A DNA stretch of 11,586 nt from Deltaproteobacteria bacterium. GTDB taxonomy: Bacteria > Desulfobacterota > Syntrophia > Syntrophales > Fen-1087. Under the pieces are notes generated by a model, which did not search any database, was not told the origin of the DNA, and saw nothing but the letters and a program-made list of their open reading frames with translations. The DNA lies in the NCBI GenBank assembly GCA_026388595.1, contig JAPLJM010000164.1, positions 1-11,586 on the forward strand, given 5' to 3'. Made by a program: the position numbers and the translations under genes. Every line of letters starts with the position of its first letter. The first letter of the stretch is position 1. Positions 6,864 through 11,586 of this stretch are shown piece by piece.

Positions 6864-7196
6864 TCAAATGGAAGCCAGGGCTGCGTCTTCGGTATCGAAT
6901 ATCCGGAAGATTGTGTCGAACCCCGAAATTTCAAAAACTTCCTTGACGGCGCCGGAAAGGTTGGCCAACAGAATTTCGCCGTTTATATTTTCCAGTTTCT
7001 TTGCCGTGGCCAGGATCGTTTGCAGGCCGGCGCTGCTGATGTATTCCAGATCCCGGAAATTGACGATGATATGTAGGGCGCCCTCCGCCATCAGGGTTTC
7101 CAGTCTCTTGTCAAACTGTGACGCCGTGACGGCGTCCATCCGGCCGTTCACGGAGACGACAACCGACTGGTCCTCTTGCCTCACGATCATTTCCAT
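6864..7196 (-). CDS. STAS-domain anti-sigma factor antagonist
   Basis: This 110-residue single-domain STAS protein belongs to the SpoIIAA/RsbV type. Unphosphorylated, such proteins bind the partner kinase and release its target; phosphorylated on a conserved serine they cannot. Visible features are the first strand pair SVVVSVNGRMDAVTA (11-25), the central VNFRDLEYISSAGLQTILATAKK (45-67), where Ser54 or Ser55 is the expected phosphorylation site, and the closing EVFEISGFDTIFRIFDTEDAA (86-106). AGGAGGAGG immediately upstream of the ATG supports the start at 7196. It is the first gene of a four-gene operon with the kinase, the GNAT-like protein and the phosphatase, which gives every component of a partner-switching cycle. 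Confidence 0.93.
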   Translation of the reverse strand: MEMIVRQEDQSVVVSVNGRMDAVTASQFDKRLETLMAEGALHIIVNFRDLEYISSAGLQTILATAKKLENINGEILLANLSGAVKEVFEISGFDTIFRIFDTEDAALASI

Positions 7197-7237
7197 TGCA
7201 TCCTCCTCCTGAGGGTCCTGCTGTTCACCGAGATGGT

Positions 7238-7261
7238 AGCACGGAATATTTCTGTGCTTTT
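7238..7261. other. Hairpin with T-run in the divergent intergenic region
   Basis: AGCAC-G-GAA (7238-7246) pairs with TTC-T-GTGCT (7250-7258) around a 3-nt loop, allowing one G.U pair, and is followed on the plus strand by TTT. It lies 41 nt upstream of the STAS gene start. On the plus strand it looks like a small terminator for antisense transcripts; on the minus strand it would be a leader hairpin. Neither role is proven. Confidence 0.35.
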
Positions 7262-7317
7262 GTTAACATGGAACAAACGGAACGGTCAAGGACTACTTGC
7301 GATTCTATTGAATATCC

Positions 7318-7346
7318 TTGACACCTTCCGGGTTTCGGATTATTTC
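7318..7346 (+). promoter_or_regulatory. Candidate promoter for the dehydrogenase gene
   Basis: A perfect TTGACA (7318-7323) is followed after 17 nt by TATTTC (7341-7346), which matches only three of six -10 positions. If used, it gives a leader of about 120 nt before the ATG at 7473. I see no confident promoter for the opposite STAS-kinase operon in this 276-nt divergent region. Confidence 0.35.
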
Positions 7347-7472
7347 ACCTGAAAATACGGATTGGGGGTTGCGGTATTCAGTCAGTGAATAGATCCCTAT
7401 CATTCATCTTGGTGACGGCTTGTCATCATGAATAGATTAGAACACATAGCACTGAAGCAAGAGGAGGTTACG

Positions 7473-8261
7473 ATGAAACTGCAGGATTTGTTTAAGTTGA
7501 ACGGCAAGGTAGCCCTGGTCACGGGCGGCGGACGGGGCATTGGGAAATTTATCGCCACAGGGCTCGCGGAGGCAGGTGCGGACCTGATTCTTACGTCGCG
7601 AAAGATAAAGAATCTGGAGGCAGCCGCCCAGGAGATTGCCAAAGAGACAGGCGCTACCGTTTTCCCCATTGCCTGCGATGTGGCCAAAGCGGAAGACATC
7701 GATAGCATGGTGAAGGCGGCAATGGACAAATTCGGCCGCATTGATATCCTGGTCAATAATGCCGGGGCCACCTGGGGCGCACCCACCCTTGACTTTCCCC
7801 TGGAGAGATGGGACCAGCTCTTTAACATCAACGTCCGTGGCGTTTGGATTCTGACCCAGAAGGTGGCCAACATCATGAAAAACCAGGGCGGCGGGAATAT
7901 CATCAACATCTCTTCGGTCATGGGCTTCCGGGGGTCGGAAGAAATGACCCATCCTGCCGTACCCTACAATTCCACGAAGGCGGCGATTAATCTATTAACC
8001 ATGAACCTGGCGGTAAAGCTCGCCCCCTACAAGATCCGCGTCAACGCCATTGCCCCCGGTTTCTTCCGAACCGACATGATGGCCTATATAGAGAAACCGG
8101 AATTCAAGGCGGCCCACGATTTGGTCATCGATTCAATCCCCCTCCGTCGGGTTGGCGATATGGACGACATGAAGGGTCTGGCCGTTTTTCTGGCGTCGGA
8201 CGCCTCGGCATACGTGACAGGCCATATCGTGGTCAATGACGGCGGCCTCCTGGCCAAATAA
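7473..8261 (+). CDS. Short-chain dehydrogenase/reductase (SDR family oxidoreductase)
   Basis: This 262-residue cytoplasmic NAD(P)-dependent oxidoreductase is a classical SDR. The cofactor-binding motif is TGGGRGIG (17-24), followed by CDV (68-70), NNAG (95-98), the structural Asn of the active site (Asn120), NIINISSVMG (142-151; catalytic serine), the YNSTK active site (Tyr165, Lys169) and PGFFRTDM (195-202). It closes with YVTGHIVVNDGGLLAK. The SDR catalytic set Asn-Ser-Tyr-Lys is intact. GAGGAGG at 7461-7467 lies 5 nt before the ATG at 7473 and decides the start over the in-frame ATG at 7428. General similarity is to gluconate 5-dehydrogenase and 3-oxoacyl-ACP reductase type SDRs; which substrate is used cannot be read from the sequence. 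Divergent from the partner-switching operon. Confidence 0.93.
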   Translation: MKLQDLFKLNGKVALVTGGGRGIGKFIATGLAEAGADLILTSRKIKNLEAAAQEIAKETGATVFPIACDVAKAEDIDSMVKAAMDKFGRIDILVNNAGATWGAPTLDFPLERWDQLFNINVRGVWILTQKVANIMKNQGGGNIINISSVMGFRGSEEMTHPAVPYNSTKAAINLLTMNLAVKLAPYKIRVNAIAPGFFRTDMMAYIEKPEFKAAHDLVIDSIPLRRVGDMDDMKGLAVFLASDASAYVTGHIVVNDGGLLAK

Positions 8262-8263
8262 AT

Positions 8264-8304
8264 GACAATCCTCCCGCCTTCCTCGATGCGGGATTGTTAT
8301 TGTC
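8264..8304 (+). terminator. Imperfect hairpin after the dehydrogenase gene
   Basis: TCCCGC (8272-8277) pairs with GCGGGA (8288-8293), extended by ACAA/TTGT (8265-8268 with 8294-8297) across a 3-nt bulge. It starts a few bases after the TAA and is followed by TTATTGTC rather than a clean U-tract, so it is a plausible but weak terminator. Confidence 0.45.
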
Positions 8305-8347
8305 GCAGCATTTGACAAAATACCCCGATTCTTTTATATCGGGCGCC

Positions 8348-8536
8348 ATGAAGGTGAAACCTATCCCGATCCTTGTTGGCGCTGCCCAGATCAACCAACG
8401 AAAAGAGGCAGATCCCTTGATCCACTTCTTCAAACAGGTGATGGATCATTTGCAATGCCGTCGAGATGGCGGCCGGAATGGGCTGACCATGGCCGCATCA
8501 AAAAATCAGAAAGAGGATCGATATGAAAAGGAATAG
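8348..8536 (+). pseudogene. Probable orphan N-terminus of a thiolase-like (acetyl-CoA acetyltransferase) gene
   Basis: A 62-codon frame begins MKVKPIPILVGAAQINQRKE and continues ADPLIHFFKQVMDH. The opening strongly recalls the N-terminus of thiolase-like acetyl-CoA acetyltransferases (a P-x-L-V-G-x-x-Q-x-x-Q-R pattern followed by a D-P-L stretch). After about 35 residues the likeness stops, and the rest (CRRDGGRNGLTMAASK...) is unlike that family. Full thiolases are about 400-500 residues, so this would be a decayed remnant left by deletion. The 3' end overlaps the next gene by 14 nt. No Shine-Dalgarno is evident before the ATG at 8348. A genuine small protein, or chance resemblance, cannot be excluded. 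Confidence 0.35.
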
Positions 8537-8789
8537 CAAAAACAAGCAAGAGGCTCTGTTCAAAATAAAATCAGGGGCGCTGTTGCTCCAGCATAATATG
8601 TCCAGTCACCTGTTGGGTGAAGCCCTTTACGCGCAGATGGAATATGATCGGCTCGTGGAACAATTCTATACCGAGAATCAGGACCTTTGTTCTCTTGAAG
8701 ATTACGAGATTGCCAAAACTGATTTCTCTGCCTTCATCTGTCTGCTCGACGCTGCCATAGCGCATCATTGTCAGGTCGAAAAAACATAA
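8523..8789 (+). CDS. Hypothetical protein, 88 residues
   Basis: I do not recognise this small protein. It has a basic start (MKRNSKNKQEALFKIKSGALL), a mostly helical-looking amphipathic middle (LLGEALYAQMEYDRLVEQFYTENQDL), an acidic turn (CSLEDYEIAKTDF) and a hydrophobic end (FICLLDAAIAHHC). There is no signal peptide or membrane segment. A GAGGA Shine-Dalgarno lies about 6 nt upstream of the ATG. The codon choice looks normal for the window, and the opposite strand (8571-8978) carries an overlapping open frame that I regard as a shadow. Confidence 0.5.
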   Translation: MKRNSKNKQEALFKIKSGALLLQHNMSSHLLGEALYAQMEYDRLVEQFYTENQDLCSLEDYEIAKTDFSAFICLLDAAIAHHCQVEKT

Positions 8790-8882
8790 CGGGCCAGTCA
8801 GAAGTCTGCCCCTGGATAGATTTCCAGCTCCAGCCCCTGGCTGTTTCCATAAGTGCAACGTCAATGTGAATGTGATCACCCC

Positions 8883-8911
8883 TTTCTTTTTGTTTCTACA
8901 AGTGCTATAGG
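8883..8911 (+). promoter_or_regulatory. Weak extended -10 promoter candidate upstream of the helicase gene
   Basis: TATAGG (8906-8911) preceded by TGC (8903-8905) resembles an extended -10 element; a poor -35 (TTTCTT, 8883-8888) lies 17 nt away. It would give a leader of about 100 nt before the helicase start. The rest of 8790-9025 shows no other gene. Confidence 0.3.
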
Positions 8912-9025
8912 CCGATCTAAGACGGCAGCGGGCAGAAACAGCACATCCCTTTGATTCGGGGAGATCTCTTAAATGCACTTGGAAGACCAGCCACTGTCGA
9001 AGCAGACCGTCAGGAGAGGGTAATT

Positions 9026-10570
9026 ATGCAAGAGAACGAGAACGAGAACGTCGTCGCAGCGACAACAGTCATACCGTCAGCACAGCAGGCAAGCGATGCG
9101 GGGAAACATGACAATGAGCGGGTCATCGAACCGGAGAACGCCCTGCCGGAGGTGACCATCGAGATGCTTCCCGAACGATCCCGGGCAGCATGCGCCAGGG
9201 CGGGATGGACGAAACTGCTGCCGGTCCAGGCCAGCGCTATTCCCTATCTCATGACCAAACGGAACATGATGGTCCAGTCTCAGACGGGAAGCGGCAAGAC
9301 GGGGGCTTTCCTCCTGCCGATCCTGGAACGGATCGATATGAAGAAACGGGCGTGCCAGGCTTTAATCCTTGTCCCCACCCGAGAGCTGGCCCTTCAGGTA
9401 TCCCGTGAAGCGGAACTTCTCGGCGCTGATCTCGGAATGCGGACGGCCGTGGTTTATGGTGGTGTCAAATACGGCCCCCAGCTTGATGCCTTCCGGGATG
9501 GCGCACAGCTCGTTGTGGGGACGCCGGGGCGCATTCTGGACCACCTGCTCAAGGAGACCCTCTCTTTGGACGCCCTGCAGATTCTCATTTTCGACGAGGC
9601 CGATCGCATGCTCTCCATGGGGTTCTACCCCGATATGAAGCGGGTCCAGCAGTTTCTGCCTTCCCGCTCGATCAGCGGCTACATGTTTTCCGCAACCTTT
9701 CCCGGCTATGTGATGCGGCTTGCCGGGGACTTCCTCCGCAATCCCGAGTTTCTCAGTCTGAGCCGGGATCATGTCCATGTGGCAGGAATGGATCATATCT
9801 ATTATGTCGTGCCGGGAATGCAGCGGGAAAGATCCCTCGTCCGCATCATCGAAGTGGAGAACCCCATAACATCGATCATTTTCTGCAACACAAAATCGAC
9901 GGTGCATTTCGTAACCGTGGTGCTCAAGCGTTTCGGTTACGATGCCGATGAGCTGAGCTCCGATCTCGCCCAGGGGGCCCGGGAACGGGTGATGGGGCGG
10001 GTGAAAAAGGGCGCTCTCCGGTTCCTCGTGGCGACCGATGTGGCAGCCCGGGGCATCGACATCCCCGACCTGTCGCACGTGATTCAGTATGAACCCCCGG
10101 AGGATCCGGAACTCTACATCCACCGGGCGGGACGCACAGGGCGGGTGGGGGCAAGCGGCACGGCCATCTCCATCGTGGCCGGGATGGAGCAGTACAAGCT
10201 GAGGGAGATATCCCGCAGTTTCAATATCAATCTGCAGGAAAAAACGCTTCCCACGGATGAAGATGTTGAGACCATCGTTTCCCAGCGGGTGATCGCCTCC
10301 CTGGAGGGCGAGCTCCGTACCCGAGACAGTTTGCAACTCGAGCGGATGCAGCGATTCATCCCCCTGGGCCGGAGCCTGACCGAGGCAGAGGAGGAATCCC
10401 CCCTGATTGCCATGCTCCTTGACGATTATTACCAGCGGACCCTGCAGTTTCCCCCTCAGCCGCCCCCGGTGGAGGCCCCGGCTGAGCAGGAGGAGGCATT
10501 TGAAGAAAGGAAGCCACGCCCCCGGCCGCGGCAAGACCGTCGGCCGGACAACCAGCGCCGCCGCCGCTGA
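9026..10570 (+). CDS. DEAD-box ATP-dependent RNA helicase
   Basis: This 514-residue cytoplasmic ATP-dependent RNA helicase has all core motifs: a Q-motif region (about 48-73, with the family Gln at 68), motif I SQTGSGKT (85-92), Ia VPTRELALQ (116-124), Ib TPGRILD (166-172), II DEAD (190-193), III SAT (222-224), IV IIFCNTK (284-290), V ATDVAARGIDIP (336-347) and VI HRAGRTGR (366-373). A low-complexity acidic N-terminus (about 40 residues) precedes the core. After the core come a region of about 85 residues and a basic, Arg/Pro-rich tail (494-514) likely to bind RNA. It resembles RhlE/CshA-type helicases involved in RNA folding, ribosome assembly or decay. AGGAG at 9012-9016 decides the ATG at 9026 over a TTG at 8951. 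A long antisense frame over it is a shadow. Confidence 0.93.
   Translation: MQENENENVVAATTVIPSAQQASDAGKHDNERVIEPENALPEVTIEMLPERSRAACARAGWTKLLPVQASAIPYLMTKRNMMVQSQTGSGKTGAFLLPILERIDMKKRACQALILVPTRELALQVSREAELLGADLGMRTAVVYGGVKYGPQLDAFRDGAQLVVGTPGRILDHLLKETLSLDALQILIFDEADRMLSMGFYPDMKRVQQFLPSRSISGYMFSATFPGYVMRLAGDFLRNPEFLSLSRDHVHVAGMDHIYYVVPGMQRERSLVRIIEVENPITSIIFCNTKSTVHFVTVVLKRFGYDADELSSDLAQGARERVMGRVKKGALRFLVATDVAARGIDIPDLSHVIQYEPPEDPELYIHRAGRTGRVGASGTAISIVAGMEQYKLREISRSFNINLQEKTLPTDEDVETIVSQRVIASLEGELRTRDSLQLERMQRFIPLGRSLTEAEEESPLIAMLLDDYYQRTLQFPPQPPPVEAPAEQEEAFEERKPRPRPRQDRRPDNQRRRR
9032..9049 (+). repeat. Three tandem GAGAAC hexamers at the helicase start
   Basis: GAGAAC occurs three times in perfect tandem from the third codon of the helicase gene, encoding Glu-Asn repeats. 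A change in copy number would alter the protein without shifting the frame. Confidence 0.85.
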
Positions 10571-10592
10571 TCCGCATCATTCAGAAGTGAAG

Positions 10593-10619
10593 AGCGGCAG
10601 GCTGTGAAACCTGCCGCTT
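10593..10619 (+). terminator. Hairpin terminator after the helicase gene
   Basis: AGCGGCAGG (10593-10601) and CCTGCCGCT (10610-10618) form a 9-bp GC-rich stem with an 8-nt loop, 22 nt after the helicase stop. Only TT follows, so termination may be partial or assisted. Confidence 0.65.
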
Positions 10620-10666
10620 AACAATCTGGTTCATCCGTTCACCTACATAATTATTGAGGGGGAAAA

Positions 10667-10678
10667 AGCAATATTGCT
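10667..10678. repeat. 12-bp perfect palindrome in an intergenic region
   Basis: AGCAATATTGCT is a perfect 12-bp palindrome within the 202-nt gap between the helicase and the zinc-ribbon gene. No partner copy was noticed elsewhere in the window. The rest of that gap (10619-10772) shows no gene and no clear terminator for the minus-strand gene. Confidence 0.5.
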
Positions 10679-10772
10679 GGTTATAAGGCTGTATTTCTTC
10701 ACTGGGGACGGTTTGTGGATTTCCGGAAGGCATTGATAGAGTAACGCTCGGATGATGTAGCAGGTGGCGATT

Positions 10773-11375
10773 CTATTTTGCATCGACATTGAGCGCTTGG
10801 CCGCACACCGGACACTTGCCACCGGGTGGTAGGTCTGTTTTCCTGAATTCCATGGTGCAGTGCCTGCAGGTGATAAACGGCGTGGTCTCGACGGGTCGTT
10901 GGTATTGTTCTTCTTCCGAGACGGCGGATCGCTCCTTGGTCTTGGGCACCTTCTGAGCCAACTCCGAGCGGACTTCCGGAGTAAGAGAACGTTTAAGGCC
11001 GTTGAGCATATGGTCAGCCATGATCCGTCTTGCGATGCGGATGTAAGTGAAGTGGTAGTCGCCCTCCGAGTCTTTCCATTGAATGCAAAGACGGTAGGCC
11101 TCGCGAATGGATCTTTTTGGAAACAGTAAAACCAGCGGTCCCAGGAGCAGAGATCGGCCTACGGGATAGCGTCTTTGGACCGAGGAATCGTCGAAGAGCG
11201 AGACATCAACTACGCTGTCGAGGGGGATGCGGCTGAGTTCTTTTTCGCCGTCATATAGGATGAGGGATTCTTGGGTTGGAAGGCAGGCGACCGTCCTGTC
11301 GGCTGGGACGGCGTCCAGCAGGTCCTGCAGATTAGGGACACCTCCCTTATGAGTATCTCCATTTGTAGAGTCCAT
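10773..11375 (-). CDS. Uncharacterised protein with PH/GRAM-like region and C-terminal zinc ribbon
   Basis: This 200-residue protein is not one I can name. The C-terminus is a zinc ribbon: Cys170-x2-Cys173 and Cys188-x2-Cys191, in TCRHC and KCPVC contexts. Residues 24-125 look like a bacterial PH- or GRAM-like beta fold, with ESLILYDGEKELSRIPLDSVVDVSLFDD (36-63), a short apolar segment LLLGPLVLLFPKR (76-88) and CIQWKDSEGDYHFTYIRIA (97-115). The apolar segment is too short for a confident transmembrane helix. A charged linker (135-165) joins the two parts. No signal peptide is visible, so a cytoplasmic location is likely. A good sigma-70 promoter lies just upstream, but no strong Shine-Dalgarno precedes the ATG at 11375. 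It is not in an operon within this window. The PH/GRAM assignment is by visual resemblance only; the zinc ribbon is firm. Confidence 0.75.
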   Translation of the reverse strand: MDSTNGDTHKGGVPNLQDLLDAVPADRTVACLPTQESLILYDGEKELSRIPLDSVVDVSLFDDSSVQRRYPVGRSLLLGPLVLLFPKRSIREAYRLCIQWKDSEGDYHFTYIRIARRIMADHMLNGLKRSLTPEVRSELAQKVPKTKERSAVSEEEQYQRPVETTPFITCRHCTMEFRKTDLPPGGKCPVCGQALNVDAK

Positions 11376-11390
11376 CGCACTGTGAGATCT

Positions 11391-11411
11391 ACACGAAACA
11401 TATTATCGTGT
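11391..11411. promoter_or_regulatory. Inverted repeat over the -10 region of the zinc-ribbon gene
   Basis: ACACGA (11391-11396) and TCGTGT (11406-11411) form an inverted repeat with a 9-nt spacer that covers the -10 element and start region, the usual place for a repressor operator. The regulator is unknown. Confidence 0.35.
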
Positions 11412-11431
11412 CTAATGTTTCTTTCAGTCAA
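11402..11431 (-). promoter_or_regulatory. Sigma-70-type promoter of the zinc-ribbon gene
   Basis: On the minus strand TTGACT (11431-11426) and GATAAT (11407-11402) are separated by 18 nt and match the consensus at five of six positions each. Transcription would begin near 11395, about 20 nt before the ATG at 11375. Confidence 0.6.
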
Positions 11432-11432
11432 C

Positions 11433-11445
11433 AATGATTATCATT
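11433..11445. promoter_or_regulatory. Fur-like 6-1-6 palindrome next to the promoter
   Basis: AATGATTATCATT is a perfect 6-1-6 palindrome and matches the core of the classical Fur box (AATGATAATCATT) at 12 of 13 positions; the outer triplets of the 19-bp consensus match poorly. It lies immediately upstream of the -35 element of the zinc-ribbon gene. The rest of 11446-11586 contains no gene I can support. Confidence 0.4.
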
Positions 11446-11586
11446 CGAAGTCTTGTATTCATGAGAGAAAGGCATGTCTATTGACTACAGAAAGACACCG
11501 ATGCCCTTTTGATTCAGAAAATCCGCGGTTGTGCTCTCGCAAGTTTCTCTTGGTAATGAACAATCAAAACTTTAGGATAAATGAAA

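Noticed and set aside
3697..7196. Sporulation cluster, because of SpoIIE-, SpoIIAB-, SpoIIAA- and SpoIID-like proteins in one region
   Set aside because: No sporulation sigma factor or other spore gene is present, the SpoIID-like gene is in a separate convergent unit, and these domains are common in non-spore-forming Gram-negative bacteria.
7437..7952. Two antisense frames over the 5' half of the dehydrogenase gene
   Set aside because: Both are shadows of a gene with complete SDR motifs.
8872..8879. GTGATCAC palindrome as a CRP-type site before the helicase gene
   Set aside because: The half-sites abut without the 6-nt spacer that CRP sites need; an 8-bp palindrome is easily found by chance.
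8571..8978. 135-codon minus-strand frame overlapping the 88-residue gene
   Set aside because: Composition is unremarkable, no Shine-Dalgarno or motif was found, and the plus-strand frame has a ribosome binding site.
9362..10534. 390-codon open frame on the minus strand over the helicase gene
   Set aside because: Antisense to a helicase with every core motif; it is a by-product of GC-biased codon use.
10699..10720. ACTGGGGACGG stretch as part of a REP-type transposon end
   Set aside because: No matching inverted copy or transposase gene lies nearby in the window.
11468..11514. GGCAT...ATGCC inverted repeat near the right end as a terminator
   Set aside because: The 5-bp stem and long loop are too weak, and no gene ending there is visible.

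Overview
The window looks like chromosomal DNA from a Gram-negative, anaerobic deltaproteobacterial-type organism. A syntrophic or sulfate-reducer relative such as the Syntrophus group fits the mix of an OFA-type transporter, molybdopterin cofactor (MobA) gene, SpoIID-like protein and Cache/HAMP SpoIIE-type phosphatase. That placement is inference from protein character only; no taxonomic marker gene is present. No tRNA, rRNA, CRISPR array or insertion sequence was recognised, and no gap between genes exceeds 300 bases.

Layout, left to right. (1) An OFA-family major facilitator transporter on the plus strand (209-1507) ends at a 17-bp perfect-stem bidirectional terminator. (2) Converging on it is a molybdenum cofactor guanylyltransferase gene, mobA, on the minus strand (1567-2099). 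It is broken in the middle: the two halves are in different frames and the segment that should carry the VACDMPF metal-binding motif is missing. (3) Divergent from mobA is a SpoIID/LytB-type protein (2263-3621) with no visible signal peptide.

(4) The most interesting block is a four-gene minus-strand operon (7196 down to 3697). In transcription order it holds a STAS anti-sigma-factor antagonist, an RsbW/SpoIIAB-like GHKL serine kinase, a GNAT-superfamily protein resembling the COG3375 group, and a membrane SpoIIE-type PP2C phosphatase with a Cache-like sensor and HAMP domain. Gene spacing is 17-20 nt. This is a complete partner-switching module (sensor phosphatase, kinase, phosphorylatable antagonist). 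No sigma factor is present; the acetyltransferase-like protein sits where an output or extra regulator would be expected.

(5) Divergent from the operon is a classical short-chain dehydrogenase/reductase (7473-8261). It is followed by a short reading frame that looks like the orphaned N-terminus of a thiolase-like protein (8348-8536), and then by an 88-codon gene of unknown function (8523-8789). (6) A DEAD-box RNA helicase (9026-10570) with a basic C-terminal tail ends at a hairpin. (7) At the right end, on the minus strand, is a 200-residue protein with a PH/GRAM-like central region and a C-terminal zinc ribbon (10773-11375). Its promoter is well formed and is flanked by a Fur-like 6-1-6 palindrome.

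The strongest second-look items are the GNAT-containing partner-switching operon, the mobA deletion that looks like recombination between short direct repeats, the OFA transporter lacking the lysine typical of oxalate carriers, and the palindromes around the zinc-ribbon gene promoter.
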